64,000 bases of DNA from Hippasteria phrygiana (GCA_037893225.1 JAZGUH010000374.1:620001-684000); one strand, 5' to 3'. Positions 44,021 through 57,000 are shown, counted from the first letter of the stretch. A program made the numbers and translations. Notes: generated from the letters alone by a model not told the origin.

Positions 44021-45805
44021 TTATTTTGGTGGCTTTTGCTGTAGCTGCTGTGGATCGAAAAGATCAATGGGTGTCTTGCTCTTCAGTTCAGATATCTCCC
44101 TCCCTCTGTACTTAACCTCCAACTCCAGCCGCTTCACATCGTTGTGCAATTGTTTCACGTCCGCTAGTGCCTTCTTGACATCCACTTGAAGCTTGTCATT
44201 TACGACCAGCATCATATTTTGGATGTTGCTGTTGGCTTGATCAACCCTCTGCGAGATGCTGTCGATTTTGTTATTGATTGCGTCCCTCTCTTGGCCTTTT
44301 TTGGGGTCGTTTAGTTGGTTCTCGTGCCTGGCAATCATCTTGCTGATGTAAGCAATGAGCTCATCAAATTTCCTCTGTTCCGTCTTGAGAGAGACAATGG
44401 CTGATTGGTTGTCCCGGCAGAATCTCCTAGTCTCTTTCAGAGCCGCTATGATGGACGACCGACCTTGGACAAGCTTCAAAACCTCGAAGGAGCTGTCGGA
44501 GAATTCCTCTCGCATGAACTTGAGCTGGCCCTTAATTTTCTCGATGTCGACGGACACGTCGCGGACAGTCTTGGACATGTTTGGATCTGCGAAGACCTGA
44601 ACAAATGAAAAATATTCAGAACCTCTGATTCTGTAACGTCATTGTAAAAGCAGCTCATCATCGGTTGGATAGTTGCATGTGGATGGGGAATGGATGGATC
44701 TAGGATTTTTTGTTAGACACCCCTCCTCCGGACAGGGAATGCAATGGCAGGGTTGGTTTGAATTATGTATATGTGTTTTTCAAGAAGCTGAACTCATCCA
44801 AACTTTTTCCCAAAAATGGTCCAAGCAAAATGTCTGGGGTGGGATATCCTAGCTGAAGGAACAATTATAGTTAAAAACGATGCGTCTTGGTCCATTGAAA
44901 TGGACGATTTTGTAGCGGAACTCGCATGCACAAAATGCTGCAAAAACATCTCAGGCATTTGTTGTTGTTTTTTGGACTACCGAAATTTCGCTCGTACCGC
45001 CCTGTTAGGGCGGCGGGTACGAACGAATACCGAAATGGAAGATTTTTTTGCGAGACATGCATGCGCTAACAATGAATGCTCAACTGCTGGTTGGACCGTT
45101 GAAACGCGTACGGTCGATCGACGGTAGGCGGAAATACATAATTTGTAGTACCGTAGTTTTGGAATATCTTTAGTCATATTCTTATGGAGAATTTTAAGTC
45201 TAAATGCTAAATTTGCAGTAGCTCTTGGTAGGTTACAGAATTTGAAATACTGACACCATCATTTTCCGGTAATTTTTGTTTTGCAATATTACAACAAAAC
45301 TCCTTAGGTCTAGTACATTGTATATGCCTACAACACGAACACGCAACTTGGTCTTAAGAGAACTTAAGCCGGAAGTATCATTATAGAAACGGTAGGCCTA
45401 CGCAAACAACGTTGCAATGCCTTTGAAAAGATCAAATTAATTTCTACTTACTTGGACTGTCGGTGGATTCACAATCATATTTTTCTTGGAGTGAGTCCCG
45501 GCTATACTTTCGTGACCTGCCGGCATATCTCCGGGTAACAGCATTGTCCGCGTCTGGCTATCGCCATCTTTTCCCCCGTCCTTCTTTCCCAGACAACGGG
45601 CCGTGCCAAGCCACCGCACGGTAGGCAAACCCAGCTGATGGCACGATAAAGACTGATTTGGAAACTTGAAGAGTAAATTTCTACTTCTGACTGAGCTTGG
45701 CAAAGCCTTTTCTGCACTGCATTTCAAGTTTCTTGCAGACAAAAAGCCCTTGTAAAAAACAAAACTCGCTGTTGTACGGCTGGTTATTGCGCGAATGCTC
45801 AACAT
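44021..45805 (-). CDS. Predicted mitochondrial coiled-coil protein, 309 aa, two exons, family not recognised
   Basis: Exons 45452-45805 and 44021-44596 (minus strand) join in phase 0 at a clean GT-AG intron (donor GTAAGT). The N terminus MLSIRAITSRTTASFVFYKG is rich in Arg/Ser/Thr and lacks acidic residues for over 30 positions, as in a mitochondrial presequence; later RWLGTARCLGKK adds more basic charge. Residues about 60-115 look disordered. Residues about 125-295 are highly charged with heptad-like spacing (VDIEKIKGQLKFMREEF, INNKIDSISQRVDQANSNI, LHNDVKRLELEVKYRGREI), so one or two long coiled coils are expected. The end is PQQLQQKPPK. No catalytic motif or membrane segment is evident. It is convergent with ASH2L. 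The exon structure and frame support a real gene; a structural or scaffolding role is only a guess. Confidence 0.8.
44973..45039. repeat. 67-bp hairpin in the intron of the coiled-coil gene
   Basis: TACCGAAATTTCGCTCGTAC pairs with GTACGAACGAATACCGAAAT across GCCCTGTTAGGGC. A MITE core is possible. Confidence 0.6.
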
Positions 45806-47160
45806 GATGTTGAACTTCTGGCCAATTAGAAAACGCCTTCACACCTGTAAGCGCTCAGCAGGTGTTCAATTGTCCTGTAAATATTCAGCGATCGACCTCT
45901 CACATTTTGAGCTTGTAGTTTCCTTTCTTTGAGGCGTCGTGTTGCCCAAAAAATGTCTGCACAAAATGTGTAGGGGGCCTACACTGCTGTTATTTTTGTT
46001 TCAGTCTCTAAGGTATAAAGAATACAAAAATCGTGCATTGTGACGCGAGAACTTTATGATTCCACCATGGCGCGCAGCGCAGCGCAGACGCTCATCTCTA
46101 TTGTGATGTCAAAAGATTGGAATGGAAACTCCGCTGTTGTGTTAGAAATGGAAATAACAGCTTACAATATACTTCACAAAAATCACAACAAAGAACATAA
46201 CCACGGCTAGCTGTAGTATAGTACAAGAGAAATGCACGCAAGTTGAGGTGAGTTGCATAGGGCCTGTAGTTATTAAAATTATATTTTGATTTCTCATTTT
46301 GTTGACAGCCCAAACAATGCTATATTAAAAAATACCCTTTTCTCGTAAGAGGCTTTTGTATGCCAACGCCAGTTCCCAAGTGTGCGAATAGTAAGACGTT
46401 AATTCAAATACAATTTTATTGACCTGAATGAAAGTCGTGTGCTTTTGTGTCTGTTTTATTGTCAATAATTGTATGAAGAAAAAAACGAATCCTTGTTCAA
46501 ACGCTATACAGGATTCGTGAAGAAAAATTCCACAAAGCAAGGAATTATGGGTCAGTATAAACATGTAAAACCAACATTACACCGGACGATACAGGTACAT
46601 AGGCCCAATTTTGCAAAGTTAAATGTCATTATTTGACCATTTTACTTTTAAACAACCAAGTTTCCCTCACCTCTGCATCCCGGAAATTGCAGCTCTTTAC
46701 GCTGCCATTTCGGTTCATTCCAACGATCCGTTTTGCCTAAAATGTAGGCCTAGGATTAAGCCGTTCCCAATGTGTGTCTTCTTTTGTGGAAAGCTTATTG
46801 ATTCTTGAACTTGCACACTTAGTGCTTTCATTCGGTCAGCAACCGTCCCTTTTTCATCAAAAATTTTGTTCGGCTGCCACATTTTGCAGCTTTGATAATC
46901 GTTTACAATTAATCATCGACGCATCAATGACACTGCGCTTGCGCGAGAGTACAGTCCAATCACGAACGCAAAAAAAGTCACCTCTTTACTCTTGGATCGA
47001 CCAATCACAGTTGTTATTAAGAAGCCACTGATTAACTCTTAATTAAACTAATCAGCACTTCTGTTATTGTGACAATAAAGGCAGTTTCATGTGTCATTTT
47101 AAAGATATGTTTGATTGTTTTCTAAGTTTCTAAGTGGTTTGTTATACAAAGAGAAATAAA

Positions 47161-47347
47161 CAGGGATGTAGTCGAGTCCATCACAAGTCCGTGCAAGTCC
47201 GTCACAAGCACTCCAGTCCTAATTCCAACCACAAGCTATTAAAATGAGCTTTAACAAAGGCATTATTTTGTCATTGTTCATCCAGTTACTTATGACCGGC
47301 TTTATGAAAGGACTTCTGACTGGACTTGTGAAAGAACTACAACTCTG
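47161..47347. mobile_element. hAT-like MITE with perfect 8-bp target duplication
   Basis: Starts CAGGGATGTAGTCGAGTCC; the right end, inverted, is CAGAGTTGTAGTTC. GAAATAAA lies directly before (47153-47160) and directly after (47348-47355). The inside has CAAGTCCGTGCAAGTCCGTC and the conserved AAGCTATTAAAATGAGCT core shared with the copies at 36.9 and 41.5 kb. Confidence 0.85.
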
Positions 47348-47819
47348 GAAATAAACTACAAATTTAGCATAAAATAATCATGAAATTTAATAAAAGAAAA
47401 ATGATTGGACTTTTTTCTGGCATCATGTAAAATAGCAATGGTATGTTTTCGTGCATTTTTAAAAGTATATATATATTTTTTTATTTATTCTTTTGACAAC
47501 ATCATGGCCTAGTTTCATAGAACTGTTAAGCAAAATTCACGAGTTCCTGTCACGGGCCTAGCAATATGCAACTTTTGGCTGTGACCTATTTTTGCTATAA
47601 CTTTTCTGCACTAATCAAATTCAGGAAATTGGTCCCCGTATTAGAACTACAATTTCAAGATGAGAAAAGTGTTTTAATTATTATCATTCCCCCTTTCTGT
47701 GTGTTTTTGTTGTTCTTAAATGCCAGTAAGTATTCATGAAACCCCATCTTCCAAGGGGGAGATGCAACGGATGTCATTTTCAGCATTCTGTGTTGTCAAC
47801 CAGTTTACCACCATTCACT

Positions 47820-48012
47820 ACTGGCTGGAGATTTATTTATTTATTTATTTATTACATTTCTTTACCCAGGGTGTGCCCAAACAGAGACAAGGAGATGAAG
47901 CAATGAAGCGAAGTACCCTGCTCAAGGACACAAGCATCATGATCACCCTGACTGGGATTGAACCTGCACTGTACAGAGACTGTGTAAACAAATACAAGTG
48001 TAACGCCGCTTG
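47820..48012 (+). repeat. Retroelement 3'-end-like repeat
   Basis: After a TTTATTTATTTATTTATTTA stretch, the segment contains TACCCTGCTCAAGGACACAA and ACTGGGATTGAACC, resembling the 33.9 and 41.2 kb repeats at their CTCAAGGACACAAGCA block. Confidence 0.5.
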
Positions 48013-50520
48013 ACCTCGACTCTCTAAGAATACATCACCAGAAAAGCAATCACTTTTTATGTAATCAAAATTCCACTCAAAAGTGAGGGAGGTTTTATTT
48101 CTCTGAGACGACTTAGTCCCAAGAGTTAATCATTAATGAAACTGTACTTCAGTAATAAATTCTATAAAATATACATTGTTTATGTTATACATGTGAGTAA
48201 TTTGTAAGAAGTGTGTTGAAAAGTTCTGACATACAAACTCCAAAATCGGGGAATGCTCAAACAGATACACAACATTTGAAAGAAACCTTGAATCACACAC
48301 TATAAAGCTGCTATTCTACACCATTCCATAAGCAACATCATGTAGTGCAAACTGTATTTGGCTTATAGACTTATTGGGAACCTGGTTTAAGGACCTTTTT
48401 CATGTGTCGTCATGGACCTATAGTGTACGAATACTAATGAAGTGCTTATTCAAGTAAACTAGTCAAGCGTGCTGCATGCCTGCATTTTTTTTTTAACTTG
48501 CTCCATAGGATACATGTACCAGGATCACTTGAAGGAGGTCCACACATGTTAGTTTTGTTTACATTTCATTTAGCTGGTCATGTGGGAGAAAAAGGTCTAT
48601 TGTATCTGCTCTGTGCATAGTCAGCCCTCTAGTGGTAAATTTCCTGCTCCTGAGTGACATGTAACGGGTATCCCTCACTTTTGAATGTAAACAGATATGG
48701 GGAATCAACTGAGAGCCACCTTCGCAGTACTTGTGGGCTGAGGTCGGGTGAGTTGTTCTTGTTTGCTCAAGAACAACTCGTGTCTTTGTTCCTGTTCCAG
48801 CCACTCGAACGCCCCAATAACGTCTGATAGCCAAGAGCGCCATCTATCGCTGGTAACCACGCAAAATGTAATGGCTGCGCCCATACGTTTCAAGCATCCG
48901 TTTCAAAAATCTGAATTTCAGACGCAGAATAATTTAACGGAAGCACAATATTTAGATTGCCTTTTCCCCTAGTTTGTTCAGAAAAAGCTTTATTTTTAAA
49001 ACGTTTGGAAGGGTATTTTAGACAACATTACGCTGACTTTTTATGCTTCGTCAAATCATTCGCCATCTTTGGTTGTCTTCTACGTCGCGTCAAATTATGT
49101 CATGTTCTTGTAAACCCCCCCGACTGGTAGGTGCCTAGGTGGTGTGTGATCTTGTTCCGAGTGCAATGTTCTCGGGTCGCGTTCCCGCCGTTTGGGCGCA
49201 AGAACAGGGAACTCGTGTTAAGAACAGACAGCCCGAACTCAGCCGTGGTTTATGCAGCACCCTCGCTCGGCTGTGCGCAAGCGGATGCAAGTCTTGTGGT
49301 AACACAAAAATTTATCAGAAATAGAAGAATAATTTGAAAGATATTTTCACCTTCTGCCTAGCAACTGGCAGCTTTCATGTTTATTCCAGTACACTGTCAC
49401 TAGAATTACTATCACTCCACACACAAAAAACACAAATTTCAATGCTTTTATGCAATAAAAATGACAGCACTTCTTACAGAATTTCCTTATTTTACAGCTC
49501 ATTCTGACTGGCTCCGTTTTCTCACCTAAATATATATGCAAACCATTTCAAAACTTCAATAAAAGTACCCGTTTGTATTTGTTTCTCCAAAGACACACAC
49601 AAAGATTTGACTCTTATTTCAGATAAAGAAAACAATTATTTACAAAGTTGTTTGCAGTCTGTTTGAAGTTCTACACCACAAAAAAACGAAAACAAAAGTT
49701 GAATGTGTACATAAAAGTGGCAAATAGAGGCAAACAAGATTCCTATATCTGATGTATGGCACAGAGAGAAAAATCAATTCGTACAATTGATTCTCGAATC
49801 GTTTCAGTAAACACAGAGCATACATGTACAATCCCATAGTTAGTAAATTACAACATGGCAGAGAACATGACTCCAACTCAAAAATACATGCATTATGGCC
49901 ATATTCTGAACAAATGAGGGCGCTGTAATGACATTTTTGAAAGTACATGGCACTAAATGCACTTTTCTTAAAGTAATTTACATACTTGCTAACTTTACTT
50001 CAAAAACAAAATGTGCAGAGTGAAAAATGTATCGCAGCATCTTCACAAACTGGCCAATGAAGTACTGATTCATTTTGTGTGTTTACCCACAATTCTGAAT
50101 AATAGTATCCCCAATCAGTCAAGAATACGGACTACTATTGGATTTTTTTTCTTGGGTTTCATGTCAACTCCGACGTCTACTGTGCCCCTTACACGACACA
50201 TGAAATAAACAAAATACAACCGATACACACAACTCAAACCGGAATGTGAAACTGATCGCCCAGATTGTTGTCAAATATTCAACTTCCAGAGTGATTTATA
50301 TATTTTTCTGTGCATACTTTGTTCCCATGTTTTATACAAATTAATATTACAACATAATTTCTCACAATTTTTTTCCCATGCTTATTGTCCAATCTTGAAT
50401 GATAAACAATGGGTATATTCCAGTATTTGATGTTAAATTTACATATATATGTACAAACTCAGATATATAAAGTTACAGTATTCAATGTTCTCTTCTTGAA
50501 TAAAATCGGACGTTACTTTA

Positions 50521-51030
50521 CAGTGCTAGCAAGTGGATAACACCATGACACTACTTGGCACAAGCTATCACAGTCTGTGGTTCACATCCCCGCATTGCCT
50601 CCACTGCCTGCCACACACTCTTGGGATCTGTGGTTCCAATCCTGTCACAGCCTGTTGTCATTTGTCATGCCGCTGCAGTCAGTGGTGCCAATATCACCAT
50701 GGCAACATCGGCCAGTTAAAATCCAACCAGTTCACATTACTTGGGACACATTCGCTGGTCTGTGGTTCCAATCCCACCGTGTTAGCCTGTTCCACATCAA
50801 AGCACTGCATGACACTACTTAGAACATGCTATCACAGTCAGTGGTTCCAATCCTGCCAATGTCAGCGTGCAGAAATTCAACCAGTCTAAAGCACTAACTT
50901 ACAACAACAGTCTCTGATTCACATCTCACCACGGTTGTGCTAGTTTGTTCCGTGTCATTCAGTCATTCCACCACTTGGCACGTATTTTAATGGTTCATGG
51001 TTCAAGTCCTGCCACAGTCGTGTTATGCCA
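50521..51030 (+). repeat. Cluster of seven B-box-like GTGGTTCCAATCC motifs
   Basis: TGTGGTTCCAATCCTG or close variants occur near 50576, 50630, 50682, 50761, 50841, 50915 and 50997, within degenerate units that also share CACTACTTGGCACAAGCTAT and CTATCACAGTC. The spacing is irregular (about 50-85 bp). It lies just past the stop codon of the FAM149B1-like gene, so probably in its 3' UTR, in antisense to that transcript. Confidence 0.65.
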
Positions 51031-51033
51031 TTG

Positions 51034-54000
51034 CTATAACACTTTGAAGTAGCCGGCTTGAGCGTTTCCGTACTGATTAACAGGTGCGTCAAGGTGTGAT
51101 GACGAGCCTTGAATGCCGATACTAATTCCAGTGATGCCGGACATTATCCCAGGGTTACCTGCAAAATGCAAATGTTTGAATATTTAAATTACCATCAATC
51201 TGAGGTTGCAAGACATCAAAACTATAAAACCACCAGGGTTAACTCTTCAAATTACAAAAAGTTGACTTACCCCCTGCCGGAGGTGCTGCAGCTGACGACT
51301 TAAAGAGACTGAAAGACTGAGGAGTTGAGGAACGTCGATTCAGGATGCCAAACGGTGTATCCGACTGAATAGCAAGAAGGTAGAAACAAATGACAAGGCT
51401 CGTTAAAAATATTCCCGGTCCAAAAATCACAGAGCTGCCAAGCTCACGGCTTCTGACTGGTGACCTTAACAACAAAGTTTTCTGTGCAAAGCAGTGAAAT
51501 GAAAACTTCACCTGCAGTTGATACCCAAACTGAATATGAAACTAAAAAGCTTATAACTTTAAAGGCGTTGGGAGTTTCATAAAGTCATCTGGTGTCAAAA
51601 TCACTTCGATTTTACAAATTGTTGATAGTTCAATCTGGTTTTCTCTGAACAACTCAGACAGTCAAAATTTAATGACTCTCCCAGATGGAAATGAAAGCTG
51701 TTGATATTGGGGCTGTGTGTCTGGAATTAATTTTTCAAGAAATAATCAAGAAGAATCTCAAAATTCTGGATGCTTCTTACATTCTACCAGGAACACCGCC
51801 TGATCAAATTGGAAACATGATTTTTATCCCGGCAACAACTTCTGAACAGCAGGTCATCCGATACGCCAACATGTCTATGTGTTCTTATAGGGACTTCCTT
51901 GTGGGGCACTCACACAATGTGAACGGTACCCCACAAGTTGGTCTTTGTATGACTGTATACCCCACAGGGAAAATTCTTAAGAGGTATATAGGGAGAACAA
52001 GGCAATTGCCCCTCAAACCCAAAGCATGACACTGCTTGCATACAAGTGTGTATTAGGCATAAGCATGTTGGGAACGCAGTGGGGGAAACTGCATGTCCCT
52101 GAAGGAGCATTTTAAATGGACTACAAATTTCAGATTTTTGGAAAACCTCCTAATGATGGACATATTTCTTGTGTACTCACCCTGAACGTGTGTGTCGTAT
52201 TTGGTCTGGATTCCGATATGAATGTCGCTGATCGATCTTTCAACCTCAACCCCCTGTCATCTGCAGCCGCACTCAATATCCTAAACTTTGCAGATGCTCT
52301 CTGTGTCGTAAAAAAAAACACCACCAAATCAAAATGTCTTACAAAAATCCAGCGCCACAATACTTGATGGTCTAGTAACCCATCACCATTCATAAGCATT
52401 AGCCAATCATAGCATCCGTTCAGAATCATGTGACATAATAAATCTTGGGTGAACAAAATACTTTGAAACACGTGCAGGCGGCCGCATGTGCACCTTGTTT
52501 GCTGAAACGTAATACGCGAACGGACTTCAAATGCAAAATGAGAATCCACTTCAGGCACATGTTGTCCATACGTTGATGCACGTAAGCACAATGTCTCAGA
52601 CAGATCCAAGTCAACTCTGGTTAGAGATACGGGCAGCAAACACTTTATGAGCGCTTCAGTATGGGCTCCGTGCACAACTACCCCCTTAAGCGGATAGAAA
52701 AGGCGAGTTGTGGGGTCAATATCAACGCCATCTTACCTGACTTCAATTTAAGTATCTGGTTCCCGCTATGATATTCTTATTGAAAATGCAATTTTCGAGA
52801 GTCGGCAAAGCAATCCCACTGGTATACGAGTATCAAATGAACGAGGAGCACATACCAGCGACGTACTCCCCATGGAAGTTCGGTTGCTATGTGGACAGCG
52901 CCCTCTTTTGGTGGCGCACGGAACCCATACAGTGCACCTGGGCAAAGTTCAAGAACTCACGAACGGTGACAGGTCAATCGCTTAGCACCGAGTCAGTACT
53001 TACATTGCTTGCATTGTTGGTGGGTTTATTCTCGTTGCTGTGTACATCTTGTTTGGCTTGAACCTCCTGCACCGTCTCGATGGGCGGCAGGGCAGCATTA
53101 CGGCTCCAATGATAGGGTGGGGAGGTAGCCACCCCAGGGTGGGGAGGTGAACCCAGTCTATCACTAGCTGTGGTTCTGTAAGGGCAATCAAATGGGAGCT
53201 TTTAGTTGCGACCGTTGTTTAGGAGAAAGGGGGAAAGTCATTGTTGAGAAAAATGACAACAATATTTTCAAAAACAAAAAATGTTTTTAACACGTTGACT
53301 GCCAACTACGAGTATATTCGTAGTGACGGGTGTACCGGATTCTGCCACTACGAGTATACTCGTAGTGAACCAAACGCTATTGTTATGGTAATCTATGTTT
53401 TAATTAGCACTTATTCTTCTGATATGTGGAATACAGGACCATTGGGAGATTGTTAAAAGTGTCCATTAATTGATAGGACACCGGTACAGTATTCCGGAGG
53501 CCGTTCTTGTCAGTAGTGTTCTTATTCCGTTCAACTTACAGTTTTTTTCCTGTTATGATCCCCTCCATATTGGGTGTCCTGGCCCGGTCGATCGGTCGAA
53601 GCCGCCCCCGTCCTCTGGCCGAAGATAACCGGTAGCTGTAGTTGTCCGTGGTCTTGACACTTGTCGGCCGATTGGACCGGTTGATTTGGCTCAGAGTGCT
53701 GGATCCCGGGCGATTTACATGCAAGCCAATCTGAAGAGGTAGAGTCTGTAGCTCCTCCCTAAAACACCAAATAAGGAAACTTGTAAGCTGCGATTCTGCA
53801 CCATGAATGAACTAAGTCTGGTGGTTATGCTGCAGAATGCTGCAGCCTGGGGGGTTTACATCTAAATAAACCTGGAGTAGTAAAGTCTATAGCTCCTCCC
53901 TAAAACACCAAATAAGGAAACTTGTAAGCTGTGATTCTGCACCATGAATGAACTAAGTCTGGTGGTTATGCTGCAGAATCTAAATAAACCTGGAGTAGTA

Positions 54001-57000
54001 AAGTCTATAGCTCCTCCCTAAAACACCAAATAAGGAAACTTGTCAACACATCGGTCATTTGGTTGAGTGAATAATTGTACATATTCAATACAATAATATG
54101 AATGCAAAAAGGATATCAGATAAAGCTGTATGTTCAGTATAGTGTGACAATTATGGACAAGTTATCCTGTACTTTTGAATGGTCATAATGGTCTTGGACT
54201 TCTGCCTGAACTCACTGAGTCAGATCTCAGCTAAGTCTGAATGTCAATCTAAGACCATTGTAACATTAAATAGTGTTGGAGTTCAGAGTCAACTTGAGTC
54301 CAGACTCGACTACAATGCAATTTTTCTACACTATTCAAGACGGTTTAATCTGCGCAACCTACCCAAGCACAGAGGGAGCCCTGGTGTCCCTATCGTTGGG
54401 TCTGTTGTGGAGGGCCTTGGAAGAAATGGTCATCACGCCCGTCAGGTTCTGCCGACTGGCCAGTGAGATGTTCAGTGAGGGCGCTGTGTTCAATCGCTGT
54501 TGGGGAATACACACAATGGGATATATATTTGGCCATAAATAACATGGATCTTTCCTAAAATGGATCCCTTGCAGGTTAGGTTTAAGCACCAGTTCTAGGG
54601 TGGTCTTCTTTGCACGGGAATATTACCCTAAAGTTATCGGTCACCTTCCCCCAATAAATTGAAAAAAAATTGCTGAGTTGTGAGCATTTTCCAAAAAGTT
54701 TATAAAGGTTGGGCATTTGCCACTGATTTGCCACCTTTATTCAGAGATGTGTGCCCTACAAACTACTCTACCTCCGAGCCCATGGGAGCCAGCTTGTTGG
54801 CTGGACATCTACAAACCCCTACCCAAGTGAGAACCAGTGGATTATAACCAACGCCTACAATATAAACTACTCACCCCTGAGCCCATGGGGGCCAGCTTGT
54901 TGGACGGACCGTCTAGTAATCCCCGGCTCAAGTGAGAACCAAATGGGTAAGGGCTGTAGCTGAGGTCAAAGGACGGCTGGACAGGATGTAGGATGGACAT
55001 AGAGGAAGAGGCGTCTTCTACATTGGAAAACTTTTTAACTGCGGAGAGAGTTAAGGAGAAAGCATGTATAAAACCCCGGGGCACAATAAGCCAGTTCGGT
55101 ATTTCAACTGCGCAAGTGTACAAATGACATTTTATCCCGAATGACCCGCATGACCCAAAGCGCGCGTGTGAACGCAAAAGGTGGTCGCACAACGCGCACA
55201 TGTTAAATTCAATCAGAATGGGCGTTCGCGTAACACGGCGTGACATTACGTCGGCAATTTTATCCCGAATAACCTTTGACCTTTGATATCCCGAACTGGC
55301 TTATTCTTTGAGCTGCCAAGCACATTATGCCAAACACGGAATATCATTTCTTAGGGATCACTTCATAAGGTCTGAAAGTATTTTTGATTAAGGTAACGCC
55401 GTTTTTGTTTGCAGTACCAGTAATTAACGTCCAGCTGGCTGATAGAATAAGCTCAATCTCTACAGGTCGGTGCACACAGGCAGTTTCATCACTGCAGTAT
55501 TCATGAGGAGTGTGTGGTCCTCTGGCCATGAGTGCTTTGCAAAGAATTGAGTTACAGCATCACAAATCCCCTGCCTCTCTGACTGGCCACGATAGCGACG
55601 ACGAAAATGAATAAACATTCTCTATTGGTGGATGGGGCATGCGCGTATTACACGCGTGAGAATTTCACCAATGAACGTTGTTCATTCTCACCATTTTCGT
55701 TATTGTCTTCGTTATTGTGGCCTGTGTGAACAGCCCTTAATCCACCTCGGTTGACAACGGGGATTCAAAGTGTTCCAAACCAGATCTCTTAATAAACATT
55801 CTTTGCAGCAAGACGTTCACTAATAGGGTTCTTTATCCATATTCTGATCGCTGAAAACTGAAAAGCTTTTTTGAGTTCCAAATTTCAGTTTTGACCTCAT
55901 GATTATTCAGTTATTCAAGCCGCCTGGCTTCCCATTCATCAGCAAGGTTTGAGGTATGGAACGCGGTGCCGCAAAGACAACAGCGGTACCATAATCAATA
56001 CCGCACCTGGACAATATGAAATGCTCTCTTACATACATTCCCCCAAATGTAGAGGAGCAGGTTCATGGATAACATATATTATTCATCAATAATCTATAAT
56101 GAATGTCTATGGCCTCCTTACTTTGCAAACATACTAATAATACTGACAGCAGTCAGACTTACTTTCTAATTGTAATTCCCAATGCCTGGCTAGCAGTAAC
56201 CTCATCCACCCAACCACCTCCGTCCACATGACATCAAAGGCTTGGCTATAGATTGAGTTCTGTACACAGGCATTCGGTGTCAGCGGTGGGAACCCTTTTC
56301 TTCGCGGGGCATGGTATCTCTTCCGTTCATGACTGTCGTCCTCCCTGAAAGATAAGGGAAAAGAATTCGTAACCAGCTCTGCAAAAGAGTCTCATGCTGA
56401 AATTCTTTTGCGATGCTGGTGGCAGCAGGCATCCTTTTTGCTGGGTCTGAGTATGTGCGAGTAGTTCTGAGTATGTGCGAGTAGTTCTAAGCATGCGAAC
56501 GACTAGTAAGAACAACGGAAAAGGACCGGTATGTCTGCTGCCACCAATATCTCAAAAGTATCCCATTGAGTTAGATATACCTCATTTTACAATGCTTTAA
56601 TATAAACTTGAAGTATAATGAAGATTTTTAGTGATTATTGTTTTTTGAGTAAATGAGTCCGGACTTGGACTCACACATTGTTGTAACTGGTGATGGATTT
56701 GAGATCTACATGACTTCCAGATCTCAGACTTGGACTGAAGGTTTGAGAACTCTATTACAAGTCTGTCTATCGATAAGAGGATATTACAACTCACCATGGT
56801 TTCAATAGGTCGTATGCAAAATACTCCTCGATGACGCCATCTGATTCCAGAATCTCCTCTTCCATATCAGTTACCTGCTGTCTCACTGTCTCGTCTTGGC
56901 TCGTTCCCATGGTAGCCACAGGGTCAATAGGTCGCAGACGGCTACCTACAATGGTCAACCTGTGGACAGAAGGAAGACAGTCACAGTTAGCTTAGGATTT

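Larger units (their letters stand above)
45806..51033. other. Intergenic stretch with no gene recognised
   Basis: Upstream of the coiled-coil gene and downstream of the FAM149B1-like gene. It contains a hAT-like MITE (47161-47347), a retroelement-like tail (47820-48012) and the 50.5-51.0 kb repeat cluster. Other open frames are short and lack family signatures. The first 300 bp probably hold the coiled-coil gene promoter; a GC-rich patch, GGCGCGCAGCGCAGCGCAG, lies at about 46070. Confidence 0.65.

Noticed and set aside
51685..52029. 114-codon open frame on the plus strand
   Set aside because: No family resemblance; antisense within an intron and without splicing or termination signals.
52182..52280. 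Possible extra exon of the FAM149B1-like gene (open frame with TTTAG acceptor and CAGG-GTGAGT donor on the minus strand)
   Set aside because: The flanking exons already join in phase 0. Read in phase 0 this segment hits a TGA within eight codons, so it does not fit the main transcript. It could only be an alternative exon.
52130..52675. 181-codon open frame on the minus strand
   Set aside because: No recognisable domain; it lies within an intron of the FAM149B1-like gene and has mixed composition, probably a chance open frame.
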